Shown here: in pieces, positions 37,207 through 47,338 of the stretch
Layout: every line of letters starts with the position of its first letter
Position numbering within the stretch: the stretch's first letter is position 1
Assembly: GCA_022641835.1 (NCBI GenBank)
Contig: CP048718.1
Coordinates: 558,001-622,000, forward strand
Length of the DNA stretch: 64,000 nucleotides
Reading direction: 5' to 3'
From: Petasospora fabianii
Lineage: Eukaryota > Ascomycota > Saccharomycetes > Phaffomycetales > Wickerhamomycetaceae
The notes under the pieces: generated by a model
Told to the model about the DNA's origin: nothing
What the model saw: the letters and a program-made list of their open reading frames with translations, nothing else
The model's database searches: none
Made by a program: the position numbers and the translations under genes

Positions 37207-39235
37207 GCGTATGTCTGACCTTTGTTTGCTACAGGATACTGTTTTGCACTTGTAAAATGCCATTTGGTGTTTCGAGAAGCATTCTGTCATATTCAAAGTC
37301 GCTGACTGAGTTTTATTTTTGATGTCCTTTTATGTTTTTTCTTTCACCGTTTAGAGTGACGTTGTTGTTGCCTTTGCCACTGTGCCGCCACGGCTACGTA
37401 TTGCAGCTCAAACAGGTTCAGGCTACAAGACCGTGCTAATAATTAATAACTAATCTATAATCCTAATCTTTAGATCTCCCCTAGTTTGTTGTAGAGTTTT
37501 GTGGTTGATGAAGGCGGTAAAGCATAGGGCACACGACATCTTAGCATCCCCCTGCGTAAACAATAGCTTGTGGCACAAGCCAACGACAGTTCAACCTCAT
37601 AACTCAATGAGGCTCTAGGTGGCTTATATCCGAGCCATTGCCAACCATTGACAAAATGAGAGCGCATCGTTGCATTCCCATCCTGGCTCGTCATCATGGC
37701 TAGTTGCCCTGTGAGAGAACATGTGTGCGTGGTGAGGCAAGAGGCGCAGGATAGGGCGACAGGATGCGCTGGTGTTAGAGAAGCGGGCGACAAGCTAAAC
37801 CTTAGCCAATTAGTTGCAGCAGAGCCTAATGGTGTATGGGTGACTTCGTTGTCCCTCCCAGACTACACCATGAAACATTTTTCATGTCACTGGCTGCCCT
37901 AAACCAGGGTCGTGGCACCCTTTGTTGATTGTTTGCTAAGCCTGGCCAGCCCAAAGTGGCCAACCAGACGAATTCGACGGCATGAGGATCTGCAATTCAT
38001 GCGCGCGTCGCCATGGGAAACTGGCTGGCGCCACAGACATGGCTAGCGCATATAGACTTTCTCTGGAACCATCTGGCTTGATGTTCTGTAGTAGGGTTCC
38101 ACTTATTGATACGAAGCTGTTTCACCAAGTATGCACTTGCTAAAATTGTCTCGAGTGCCGTTCAAAAATTTTGCGGCAAGATGGAACATCGTCGAACTCC
38201 GCAGAATGCGCATGAATTGGTAAACAAGGGCCAACTGTCAACTGTCAATGCGCGCGTGCACGCTAATAACAACAACTTACATGAATGATGTCCAAGACAT
38301 TCCGTCTTAGCAAAGAGCTAGTTAATCCTAAGAATCCAGCGGTGGGCACCGAGTCCTCAATATGTTGTGTCATGCACTACTCAAGGAATAGAGAGATGTC
38401 ATGTTCCTTCAAGCTCTTCTCTATTAAGGCATAATCATGAGAGGGCTGGCTGCCTTAATGGTTGGTTGGTGGGCCGGCTGGCATGTAAACCAGCTATAGA
38501 TGCCATATGTAGTCTCATCTGTAGTCTTTTCTCAGGAAACGTATGGAACCAAGTCTAGCACTACTATATTACAGAGCATTTGCTATATAGGGATGTGGAT
38601 TTGGTGCCATAGTGCATATACTCACTTGCGAGTACATAATGAACAATCATGAGTCTAGTCTTTTACGTCCCCACATTGACTCCATGAAGTCTATGCATAC
38701 GAACAAGAGCACACCTCTCTTTTTTTCTTGAATGGGGTCTTATTTAAAGTGTTTGAATTTTTCAGGTACCTATTCCCTTACAAGGGAGGGAGCTTATATT
38801 GAAGGTCATGGTTAGGAACAAAGAAGACTGAGCTAGTCTATACCATGCTGCTTCTTTATATGTTGTTTTTCTATAAAACTCCGTACACGTGGAAAAGGTT
38901 CAAGCAGGGGAATCAACAGAAAAAAGATATATATATATATATATGAAGACTCATATTGGTCGACTTCTGAAAATACTAGTGGTTTTTTAGACCGCATATA
39001 GGAGTGTTCAATAGTTGGGATCATATGCCTGCTCTACTATATACCAAAGCCCATCATTGAGACTACACTTTGTTTTAGAATCTATCGTGATACGAGATCA
39101 TGAGTCAATTTCATATATGACGAATTGTGAACTATATGTAGCCCTGTGTGGAGACTAAGCATGAATATAACAGACATACAGTCTAGACAATGCAAAAATA
39201 ACATCTTTACGAGTATATGAACAAATTGTAAAGCA
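37207..39235. other. 2-kb convergent gap with no supportable gene
   Basis: The gap lies between the 3' ends of the 95-aa gene and HPM1, far longer than the other convergent spaces here (90-190 bp). All ORFs are short and without resemblance to proteins. I looked for tRNA B boxes, snRNA core motifs and C/D boxes and found none convincing. An (AT)9 run lies at 38927-38944. Something non-coding (long RNA, centromere, origin) could sit here, but nothing in the sequence identifies it. Confidence 0.4.
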
Positions 39236-40279
39236 TCACTTGATGAGAACAATAGATCTTTTCAGACCGGCATTAACCTTTTGCACTTCGAATTCGATCT
39301 TAACACCATGTTGTTGTCTCTCCTCGAGATAGTTTTGGAATTCGACGAGACTTCCACCAACACCGAAATAGATATCCTTGGCAGCGACAAGGGCCATTGA
39401 GCCCTTATTCTGCTGTATTAGTTCAATGACAAGCTCACTGATAATTGGAAGGGTCTCTGGTGCATAGATAGTTTCTGAAGTGATGATAAGTTTAAATGAT
39501 GTAGAAATTTGGTTGGTTAGTGTGACAAACTGACGACTCCAAGCACCAGAAATGAGTTGAATATTGATGTTTTGCATTTTGACAGACTCAAAGAACTTTG
39601 TGAGAAGCGCTTCGGTGAATTGAAGTTCATCTGCAACGATTGGAATAGTATCATCTTCTGATCTTTGAAGAGATGTTCTGTCCTCTTCATCCAACAATGA
39701 GGCCCATGTGATAATCAAGTTTGGTAAGGTGACAAGTCTCAAGACTGAGCTATTGTAATCAGCGAGTACAAAGGTCAACTTTTGCTCTCTTCTCTGTTGC
39801 ATCAAGGCTCTCTTGAAAAGATATGTAGAGGGAAGGGCAGTACCACAACCTAATTCAATAACATCACCACTTAGCAATTCCTCATCAGACAACTCACTAA
39901 GCTTGTCGACTGTATCGACAGAGCATTCCCAACTTTTCAACCCACCTTCATAAACATTTTTTTTCAAATCAGTAGCATCATCACCAATCAGGATCTTGAA
40001 CTCATCGGAACTTTGATCATCATTTTCCTCCATCATAAGTTGATGCTTGACATCAAAGAGTTCACGTCTATACACGAGGTTTCCCTTTGGCGTCGTGTAT
40101 GCTTCAAAAGTTGTTCTAACGTCCTTGAGACTATGAAGGATGGATTGGAATGATTCTAGTGTAGCTGGACGGGCATCTGGGTTTATATGAGAGAGTGGAT
40201 CAGTGAAAGGCCTTGTCTGTGTTGTTGGTGCTGTGAACTCGTCATCGCTGTCAGCGCTGAATCCGAAGGAGAAGGACAT
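39236..40279 (-). CDS. HPM1: Protein histidine N-methyltransferase Hpm1
   Basis: 347 aa (S. cerevisiae Hpm1 is 377). It belongs to the seven-beta-strand methyltransferases of the METTL18 type. The pre-core LKSWECSVDTVDKL is followed by the SAM motif I (DVIELGCGTALPSTYLFKRA). FVLADYNSSVLRLVTLPNLI is motif II, and the post-motif FKLIITSETIYAPETLPI is characteristic of the family. Hpm1 methylates a histidine of ribosomal protein Rpl3 (His243 in S. cerevisiae) and affects 60S assembly and translation fidelity. Its promoter contains TTCGCGAA 142 bp upstream. Confidence 0.88.
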   Translation of the reverse strand: MSFSFGFSADSDDEFTAPTTQTRPFTDPLSHINPDARPATLESFQSILHSLKDVRTTFEAYTTPKGNLVYRRELFDVKHQLMMEENDDQSSDEFKILIGDDATDLKKNVYEGGLKSWECSVDTVDKLSELSDEELLSGDVIELGCGTALPSTYLFKRALMQQRREQKLTFVLADYNSSVLRLVTLPNLIITWASLLDEEDRTSLQRSEDDTIPIVADELQFTEALLTKFFESVKMQNINIQLISGAWSRQFVTLTNQISTSFKLIITSETIYAPETLPIISELVIELIQQNKGSMALVAAKDIYFGVGGSLVEFQNYLEERQQHGVKIEFEVQKVNAGLKRSIVLIK

Positions 40280-41023
40280 GGTGTATGTCTAATGTATAAT
40301 GTGTATGAAAGTTGGAGTTGTGGGTGCCTAAGTTGGAAAGACAGACACAGCTCATCGCCTAGAAATTTTTCAGACGTTGTGTTAGAGAGGGTTCAGGTCC
40401 GCTTCTCCTCCGAACGCGCTTTCGCGAAAAAAAATATACTGACACACACATATGGCCTGACCGGATCGGAGAGAAAGAAATCGTGAGATCTACAATTTGC
40501 AAGTTGCCGAATCTAATCAAGTTTTCAATTCAAGAGTCAAGAAGGCAGGCACCTAAAGACATGTGCCTCTTCATATCTTCTCCCCGTATGCAGCAGTAAT
40601 AGTATAAAACCAAACAAAAGATAAAAAAAAAGGCGGATTAAGACTTCGCGAGGAGGGGTCTTCAAGCAAGTCTGTCAACAGATAAACCAAAAACTTGACT
40701 GTGATAGCATCAATCCTTCGTAATAAATAAGATGGTGTATCTTTGTGAATAAAATGTTGTGTTGAATTTGTGTGTTTTGTGTGTGTGTGAGTGATGGTGG
40801 TCGTATAGGTTTGTGTGTGACTGTGGGTCGGGTTTTGAATGTGGGGGTGGTGGTTGGAGGTAGCCTGAGAACCTCCGCAATCTTCATTTTCCAAACAAAC
40901 AGGCTTTTGAATATCTCCTCATATAGTGTATAAACTCCTCAAATCATCAAAAAAGCGAAATAACCGGTTCATGTTGTGTGTAAATGCGTGGCCATATCCA
41001 GTACGGTGATGATATTGACGGGC
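40280..41023. other. Intergenic region, HPM1 promoter and COX5A 3' flank
   Basis: 744 bp holding the HPM1 promoter (TTCGCGAA at 40421-40428 with an A-run) and low-complexity GT-rich sequence (GTGTGTGTGAGTG near 40780) downstream of COX5A. No coding potential that I trust. Confidence 0.4.
40421..40428. promoter_or_regulatory. TTCGCGAA palindrome upstream of HPM1
   Basis: Perfect copy, 142 bp upstream of the HPM1 ATG. It is preceded by ACGCG and followed by eight more A or T residues, giving an SBF-like CGCGAAAA core. Confidence 0.45.
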
Positions 41024-41488
41024 TTACTTGCTCTGAACCTGGGAGTATGTGGACCATGGGTTAGCGTTCTTAGACTTGAGGTAGTCGTCAGACATCTCCT
41101 GCCACTCCTGGGACATAGTCTTTGGAGGTGGTGGAGCCAATGCTCTAATACCAAAGAAGATGGACATGCAGATTCCGAGACCAATAAAGACACCAGTGGC
41201 AATCTTACCAGCCTCACCCTTTGGGTGAATAGGACGACGTGGACCCCAGGCACCGTAAGAGATGTACCAAGCAGCCTTCTTCTCAGACTGGGTCAATTCA
41301 GACCATGGGAGCTTCTGACGCTCAGCGAGCTGAGAAACAATCTCCTGCTGGTCGTTAGCTGGAAGGGACTCCCATCTCTTCTCGAGCTCAGCGATGGAGG
41401 CGTTGGAAACTGGGTGAGTAGAGGCGAATCTTGTCTGACCTCTGATAGCGGCTCTGGCGACGTTTCTGGCAGCGGCAGTGCGGAGCAT
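41024..41488 (-). CDS. COX5A: Cytochrome c oxidase subunit Va (Cox5a)
   Basis: 154 aa. A mitochondrial presequence (MLRTAAARNVARAAIRGQTR) precedes the mature part, which has the COX4/COX5 signature ISYGAWGPRRPIHPKGE. One transmembrane helix follows (ATGVFIGLGICMSIFFGI), then the intermembrane-space tail PPPKTMSQEWQEMSDDYLKS. It is a nuclear-coded, structural and regulatory subunit of complex IV. It is divergent from ATP19 over 386 bp, so two oxidative-phosphorylation genes share one promoter region. Confidence 0.95.
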   Translation of the reverse strand: MLRTAAARNVARAAIRGQTRFASTHPVSNASIAELEKRWESLPANDQQEIVSQLAERQKLPWSELTQSEKKAAWYISYGAWGPRRPIHPKGEAGKIATGVFIGLGICMSIFFGIRALAPPPPKTMSQEWQEMSDDYLKSKNANPWSTYSQVQSK

Positions 41489-41874
41489 GGTGATGGATTT
41501 GTTTGCTTGAAGGGAAGGTATTAGTTGTTGTTGTGGTGGTGAACAGAGGTTTATTGATGGTCCGTTCTTTTCGTTTTCGCCCTGGTGCTCGAAAAAAAAA
41601 AAGAGGCCACTTTGCGTGCGGGAATCAGAAACGGGATAAAGAACGGAATCTCATTCGCTGAGAGGCCCTGGTAGGAGCACGCTCTTCCAATTGGACAGAC
41701 TTTTCTAGTTGGGATGTCGCGAATCGAGCGTGTTCGCGTAATCTCTCCTTTCCCGCGCTTGAGCGAGCGCGCTCGCGCGCGCGCTGGCTTTTTGGTTATT
41801 TTGTGGGTGCCAAAAGTGTGTGCTTCAAAAAGGCGGCGATTATTGGTGTCAAGGGGCCATCACTTAAAGACACA
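41489..41874. promoter_or_regulatory. Bidirectional promoter COX5A / ATP19
   Basis: 386 bp between two divergent OXPHOS genes. It contains CCAATTGG at 41687-41694, which is a CCAAT box on both strands and fits the Hap2/3/4/5 activator of respiratory genes. There is also a near copy of TTCGCGAA (GTCGCGAA, about 41716) and a CG-repeat palindromic block around 41760-41785. Factor assignment is inferred. Confidence 0.5.
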
Positions 41875-42295
41875 ATGGGTTCTGTTTACACGATCTTGGG
41901 TGCTAAGGTGCCTGCTCACTACGTATGTGGTCTTCTTTCGAATCAGGTGCTGGATGTGTTCAATGGGGGCGGCTCCAATTGACAGGCATATCCATCCATG
42001 TTGATCCGGGGCAACGGTTATTAATGACTCTGATTTGCCTTCTTTTCTAGCCCCTAGATCACTTCGTTCGGGACCAATTGACTAACACAATCAATTACAG
42101 ATCTCTATTGCTACCCTCCTCACCGCTGGTATCGGTGGCTGGGCCGCCACCAGAGGCTCCCCAGCTTCTTCTGACGGTCCAAAGGCTGATGCTCCAAAGC
42201 CAGCTGCTGCTCCCCTCGAGAACAAGGCTGAAGACATCGATGTTGAGAAGTTGTTGAACGACTTCTTGAAGGACAACGAGGAGGAGAAGAAGTGA
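41875..42295 (+). CDS. ATP19: ATP synthase subunit k (Atp19), one intron
   Basis: Exon 1 (41875-41922) and exon 2 (42101-42295) flank a 178-nt intron (GTATGT ... GACTAAC ... TTACAG). The 80-aa product begins MGSVYTILGAKVPAHYISIA, comparable to S. cerevisiae MGAAYHFMGKAIPPHQLAIG. One membrane helix follows, then a hydrophilic Ala/Pro/Glu tail ending in DVEKLLNDFLKDNEEEKK, like EKFIENYLKKHSE. It is a small accessory subunit of mitochondrial F1Fo-ATP synthase associated with the dimer. The gene is short and spliced, so single-exon ORF calls would miss it. Confidence 0.9.
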
Positions 42296-42846
42296 AACAA
42301 ATGAACAAAACTGAAGGGTTTGATGGCTATTGATTCTGCTTTCAACTCTTTGGGCATTATCTCGGTCTGTTAAGGTTTTATATGTGATACAAAATTGTAT
42401 GCAAATCGAACGGAAATGGAGGCATGTTACTCCCCATGACTATGTCAGAGAACAGTTCATATACATCTACACACAAAAAAAGGCTACGAATGATACATAT
42501 TCCTGTTGTTAGATATCACGCTTGATTAATGTAGACAGTAGCGTGGATATTCACGTTGTGTGTGACGCCTCGAACCGGACCATCGTGGGGCCCAATTGAC
42601 ACACCAGAAACTTGGTACAGCAAATCAAAGGGACATTGTATAAGCCACATCCACACACCTTTTACAAATGGTGAGAAATGTTCAATCGCCACCGTCAGCG
42701 CCTTTGCTATCTTCCCCAGACAAAAGAACATCGTCGCGGATGTGGCACCTGCGCGTCTGCTGCAAAAAATTCGAACAGGCATCTCTCTTCACCTCATCAC
42801 CTTGCTATCGATGGTTTGTACAGCATCCGCAGCTCTTAGAAACACC
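42296..42846. other. Intergenic region, ATP19 / SFM1
   Basis: 551 bp. The SFM1 frame stays open for 97 codons upstream of its conserved start, with one ATG at 42811, but those residues do not resemble the family. The region is best read as ATP19 3' flank and SFM1 promoter. Confidence 0.4.
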
Positions 42847-43461
42847 ATGAAGTACGTCATCGAGCACATGGAACAAGGATTCACTGAATGGGTGATCCTT
42901 GAGTACTGCACCATCATCAAGGAGGTTGGTGCCGAGAACCTCATCCTCACATCTCTTCCAGAGGGCACCGTCATCCCAGAGGAGCTTAAACAGGCTGGTT
43001 TGCAATGGACTACCGACGATGTGACCAAGATTGGAACTACTGAGGCTCCAATCATAAAAGAAAGAGTTTGTCTTCTTGACCCTGCCGCTGAGACTGACCT
43101 TGTTCCGGAAGAGCACGCACAATTTGACTATTTTGTCTTTGGTGGTATCTTGGGAGATCATCCACCAAGAGACCGTACCGGTGAGTTAAGAAAGAAGTAT
43201 GGTTTCGCTGGAAGACGTCTTGGATCAAAACAAATGACCACTGACACCGCAGTGAGAACAACTCAGTTGATTGTCAAGGACAAGAAGAAGTTTGAAGAGA
43301 TTGAGTTCATTGACTACCCAGAATTTAGATTCAACAAGAACGAAGCCACGGAAATGCCCTTCAGATACGTCTTGGATGAGAATAAGAGGCCAATTCTTCC
43401 AGACGGAATGCTCGATCTGATTAAAAGAGACTCCGAGCAGTCACTCGATGACCTCCTTTAA
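42847..43461 (+). CDS. SFM1: SPOUT-family protein arginine methyltransferase Sfm1
   Basis: 204 aa starting MKYVIEHMEQGFTEWVILEY, which aligns directly with S. cerevisiae MKYIIEHMEEGFSEWVILEY. The SAM-binding knot is FDYFVFGGILGDHPPRDRT, followed by RRLGSKQMTTDTAVRTTQLI. The C-terminus is LPDGMLDLIKRDSEQSLDDL, as in yeast (213 aa). Sfm1 methylates Arg146 of ribosomal protein Rps3. DDL1 follows on the same strand, as a neighbour pair conserved with YOR021C/YOR022C, and AHC1 (YOR023C) lies two genes further on. Confidence 0.96.
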   Translation: MKYVIEHMEQGFTEWVILEYCTIIKEVGAENLILTSLPEGTVIPEELKQAGLQWTTDDVTKIGTTEAPIIKERVCLLDPAAETDLVPEEHAQFDYFVFGGILGDHPPRDRTGELRKKYGFAGRRLGSKQMTTDTAVRTTQLIVKDKKKFEEIEFIDYPEFRFNKNEATEMPFRYVLDENKRPILPDGMLDLIKRDSEQSLDDLL

Positions 43462-43746
43462 AATAAAAAAACGACTGATGTACCTGTGAACCTGTGTTTT
43501 GTATGTAGGTAGTAGTGTTGCGCCTGTCTAAATTCCGCCTATGAGGTTTCGGCCCGGTGCCCATCGGTTCTGCGCCTCGGCTATATTTTATTCCTTTCCT
43601 AACAACTTCAACACAACCAAGATCCCCCATTCCCCACCCAGCCAGCTTTGTGACAGAGCAAAAGGAGCCAAAACCGGCTTACTAGCGCTTGCACACCATC
43701 GTTCAACCGCCAATTGTTTCTTACCGCCGACTGCTGTGATCCCCCC

Positions 43747-46005
43747 ATGATCACGAAACACCGCCTTATCAATAGCCTGCTCCAACAAGCTCATCACACA
43801 CCCATTGCCCACCACTACCGCAGTGTCATGTCCCGTAGTCTGGCCACCATCTGCCTCCAGTCCTCTACCAACCTCCCAAGGACCTGCTATCCACTGCCTA
43901 AGTCACCATTTCTCCCGACTCCTATACTCGTATCCCGCAGATTCGCCTCCTCGCATCCTGCAAAGGGTCCACTAGTGACTGCCCCAGATGACCCAAAGGC
44001 ACCAGACCTCCACGTGAGATGGTTCTACGCTACTGATGTCCCACATACAATGCCCGATTACTACAACTACACCAAGACGGAGGAGCCCAAGAAATTCACC
44101 CCGTTCTCCATCTATGATTCGCAAAGGTTGGAGCGTGAACATCAAAATAGACTCGATGGTGCTTCCTTTGACAACAAGATTAGTGTCAATGAAGATTTTT
44201 TGTTCGAAGTCGACCTCGAAGAGAGGGTGATGAGCCCCGTGTACTGGGACGGTGCCGTGTACGAAGTCCGTAGGGGTTCATGGTTCACAAGTGATGGTGT
44301 TCCTGTCAAGGAAGAGCTCGCAGAGGATTTGGAACAGGGATACATCGCAGTCAAGCCATACGATAAAACCTCAAAAGACCTACAGACAAACCCTAGTAGT
44401 AATCCACTACTCAAAAGATTGAAATCTAACCCAATCGATGACGTCTATGTGATTCGTGGCGAACAGAAGGTGGTCTATGGTGATGACAAAACCGCATATT
44501 TGCTTAGCAAAGGATACGGTGGTAAGTTTCAGGTTAGCTTCTTGAAAGCTGTCAAGAACTTACCAGCGATTGGTGCAACTCTACTCGTTCGTGGGTTTGA
44601 GCACCCAGAGCTGGAGAAATCTAATGAGTCTGGCTCTAGTGACATCTCCTATACTTTCTCAAATCTGAGTGAGATGTTTGCGTTGGAACTTGATGAAATG
44701 TTTAGAGAGAAGTCTGGATCATTGTCTGAGAAACAGCAAGAGAACAACACAAAGGAGGCTATGAAGCTTGAAATTGAACAAGATTACCAAGAAGAGAACC
44801 AGGCTGTTAAAGGTGGTGGTAGACAAGTTGATCATTTGATCTTGTGTATCCACGGCATTGGCCAGATGCTCGGTACCAAGTTTCAAGCTGTGAACTTCAA
44901 TCACACAGTTAATGTAATGAGAAAGAACTTGAAGAAGGTTTACTCCGAAAACAAGGAGTTCCAAAAACTACTCAATGACAAAACCGGTGATAACTGCCGC
45001 ATCCAGGTCCTCCCGCTCACATGGAGACACAAGGTTGACTTCTCCACAGATACACGTGCTGCATCAAACTTACCATCTCTTGCTGATGTGACTGTTGATG
45101 AGTTCCGTCCCCTTCGTAACCTCGTTGGATCCGTGCTCTTCGATGTTCTACTCTACTACGAACCACACTACATGAACCAAATCCTTTCTGAAGTTGTTCT
45201 TGAAGCCAACAGACAATATGACCTCTTCAAGCAACGTAATCCAGATTTTGGAGGTAAGGTATCCCTAGTTGGCCATTCCTTAGGTTCTGCTATCGCAGCA
45301 GATCTCCTATCCATGCAACCCGATGAAGTCGATCCCGAATCTAAAGATCCATTACATTTCCACTTCAAGGTTGAAAACTACTTTGGAATGGGGTCTCCAG
45401 TTGGTGTGTTTAACGTTCTCAAGCGCACAAACATCGCCCCACGCTCTATCGCTGGTCCATCTAGGGAAGGTCTCAAGACTTTTGCCTGTGAAAACTACTA
45501 CAATATCTTCCATCCTTGCGATCCAATTGGATACAGGGTTGAACCACTCATCAGACGTGAATTTGCAGATTTTGAGCCGGCATCAGTTCCCTTCCTAGTT
45601 GAGAACTTCAACAAGCAATTATCACACTTGGCTGACGTCCGTGATTCTCTGACGCAGAAAATGGTGGATTATGTCTCCGATGCAGCAAACATCACGAGTC
45701 TGATACAAGCTGCTCAAAAGCAGAGCGAGGAAGAAATGACTGAGAAGGAGCAGAAACAGGAGGAGGTTGCCAAGACTGTGATGCTTGATGAAGAACAGCT
45801 CAAGATTATGTCTGCTATGAATTACAATGGTAGAGTTGATTACAACTTGCCTCAGGGGTATTTGGAGCTCTCAATTGTTTCTGGTGTCACTGCACATACC
45901 AGTTACTTCGAGGATGAGAACATTGCAGCGTTTTTGCTGAAGGAGACTCTCACCCACCATGATGCTGTCACTGAGAAGAAAGTGAGAAAGAGGGTATCCA
46001 TTTGA
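43747..46005 (+). CDS. DDL1: Mitochondrial DDHD-domain phospholipase A1 Ddl1
   Basis: 752 aa from the first ATG. A second ATG at 43828 (MSRSLATICLQSS) gives 725 aa, closer to S. cerevisiae Ddl1 (715). Either N-terminus is basic and mitochondrial-like, with a likely cleavage near VSRRFASS. The lipase motif is VSLVGHSLGSAIAADLLS near residue 508. The DDHD domain follows with FGMGSPVGVFNVL, IFHPCDPIGYRVEPLIRREF (the D and H of DDHD) and GRVDYNLPQGYLELS near the end. It hydrolyses cardiolipin and other phospholipids in mitochondria. An acidic coiled-coil insert (EEEMTEKEQKQEEVAK) lies before the last motif. Confidence 0.94.
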   Translation: MITKHRLINSLLQQAHHTPIAHHYRSVMSRSLATICLQSSTNLPRTCYPLPKSPFLPTPILVSRRFASSHPAKGPLVTAPDDPKAPDLHVRWFYATDVPHTMPDYYNYTKTEEPKKFTPFSIYDSQRLEREHQNRLDGASFDNKISVNEDFLFEVDLEERVMSPVYWDGAVYEVRRGSWFTSDGVPVKEELAEDLEQGYIAVKPYDKTSKDLQTNPSSNPLLKRLKSNPIDDVYVIRGEQKVVYGDDKTAYLLSKGYGGKFQVSFLKAVKNLPAIGATLLVRGFEHPELEKSNESGSSDISYTFSNLSEMFALELDEMFREKSGSLSEKQQENNTKEAMKLEIEQDYQEENQAVKGGGRQVDHLILCIHGIGQMLGTKFQAVNFNHTVNVMRKNLKKVYSENKEFQKLLNDKTGDNCRIQVLPLTWRHKVDFSTDTRAASNLPSLADVTVDEFRPLRNLVGSVLFDVLLYYEPHYMNQILSEVVLEANRQYDLFKQRNPDFGGKVSLVGHSLGSAIAADLLSMQPDEVDPESKDPLHFHFKVENYFGMGSPVGVFNVLKRTNIAPRSIAGPSREGLKTFACENYYNIFHPCDPIGYRVEPLIRREFADFEPASVPFLVENFNKQLSHLADVRDSLTQKMVDYVSDAANITSLIQAAQKQSEEEMTEKEQKQEEVAKTVMLDEEQLKIMSAMNYNGRVDYNLPQGYLELSIVSGVTAHTSYFEDENIAAFLLKETLTHHDAVTEKKVRKRVSI

Positions 46006-46143
46006 ACATCTGAAACTGTCTACATCACTTAAATTGTATATAAAGGACACTGATGAAGTGATCACCACCGAAGGATTAAGAACTATGAACGATTCTACAT
46101 CAAAACTGCGCACGACAGCTCATTGTTAATTTAGTTGAACATC

Positions 46144-47001
46144 TCACTGGTCTTTACGATAGCTCACCTTATCAACCTTCACATCCCCATTGATGTATGT
46201 GTAGATGTATAACGTGATGACAGAACCCTGGACATCAAGCAATGTGAAAGACGGGATAATATCATTAGTTTCTTCGGCTTCATCGTCATCATCACTGTCA
46301 TCTTCCTCTTCTTTAGCCTCCTCTTCTTTATCCCCCTTGTCTTGGTCCTCTTTCTTGTCTTCGTTTTCCTCCTTATCTTCCGTTTCCTCTCCTTCTTTCT
46401 TTTCACCTTCATCCTCCAAGTCAACATCTGGCCATTCCGTCGTAAAGGCACCTGTAGCACTTCCAGGATTAACAAAGAACTTTCCTTCAAGGGCATAGGC
46501 TTCAACTTTATGCGTACCACCCCATATCAAAACGTCAACGTTCATCTGTCTTGCCATTGTGAGCAAACTGAGTGGGTCGCCTCTTGGCACAATTGTGAAT
46601 CCATTGGTGAAGCCAATGCGTAGTGGACCATGTGTGATGACGAGTGATAATGGAAGTGATGAGTTATCGTCAAATTCACCACGTACAATTTGGAAGTCCG
46701 CCGAGAGGTTCTTGAGGAACTCGAGGGTCGAGGGTGATGTTGTCGCATTTCCGAGACAGAGGACTTGTGAAATCTTTCCTGGTACTAGAAGCTTTTTAAA
46801 CTATTGGACTGGTTAGTATTTGAGGCGACGAGCATGAAAGGTACGGAGTTGAGGGACGTACTTTAGCTGGTAAGTCCTAGTGGAGGCGTTGTTAGTATCG
46901 GGAGATCCTCGGGCTGCTAGAGCATTAGTATGAAAATACCGCAGACGACGTACGATTGCCCTTTGAGGGATATGAAGATCACCAATTGCAAGAACGAGCA
47001 T
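46144..47001 (-). CDS. VPS29: Retromer subunit Vps29, two introns including a 15-nt microexon
   Basis: Exons are 47001-46954, 46876-46862 and 46800-46144, giving 239 aa. The start MLVLAIGDLHIPQRAI joins through the microexon (DLPAK) to [18 protein letters not shown], aligning without gaps to [20 protein letters not shown] of known Vps29. Both introns start GTACGT and have TACTAAC branches. The metallophosphoesterase fold keeps GDLH and VRGEFDDN, but later metal-site motifs are altered (NGFTIVPRGD, WGGTHK), consistent with a protein-binding scaffold rather than a phosphatase. A long acidic Lys/Glu/Asp insertion sits before the last strands (IIPSFTLLDVQGSVITLYIY); yeast Vps29 also has an insertion. 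It acts with Vps26 and Vps35 in endosome-to-Golgi retrieval. Confidence 0.93.
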
Positions 47002-47338
47002 CTTGGATTTGATAGTTTGTGAAGGTGGAGAAGTTTTGATTATCTGTACCCAAACGAACTTATCGGAACTGCGTGGGTGTGTGTGTTAATTTGGGGTGGT
47101 TGTGCGCGCTTGAACTTGGCTGACATAAGCGCTGACATAACCCATATCGAACTAGTTCAGATCTAAATCAAAGCCCATGGAGATGCTTCGATGTCGGGCT
47201 TTGGATGTCCACCATGGAGACAAAAGTTCATCGTCCTTAAAGTGTGCAGTACGAATATCTACTGTGGTAATCATTAATGTAAATGGGCATAAATCTGTAC
47301 AAGGTCAAATGAATCATAAAACGTGACGGAGGAGTGGA
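47002..47338. other. Intergenic region, VPS29 promoter / RCF1 3' flank
   Basis: 337 bp between two minus-strand genes. Nothing beyond an ordinary promoter is seen. Confidence 0.3.

Noticed and set aside
37211-37472. Possible 3'-UTR intron after the 95-aa gene (GTATGT ... CTTTAG)
   Set aside because: The branch site is weak, and nothing about the coding sequence requires it.
38890-38910. GGTTCAAGC as a tRNA B box
   Set aside because: The flanking bases do not complete GGTTCRANYCC, and no A box or acceptor stem fits.
42556-42846. 97-codon in-frame extension upstream of SFM1
   Set aside because: It has no ATG except one 12 codons before the conserved start, and the S. cerevisiae protein begins exactly at MKYVIEHM. 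It looks like a chance open frame.
46179-46520. Lys- and Ser-rich open frames across the acidic VPS29 insertion
   Set aside because: They are shifted-frame readings of the GAA/GAG-rich repeat.
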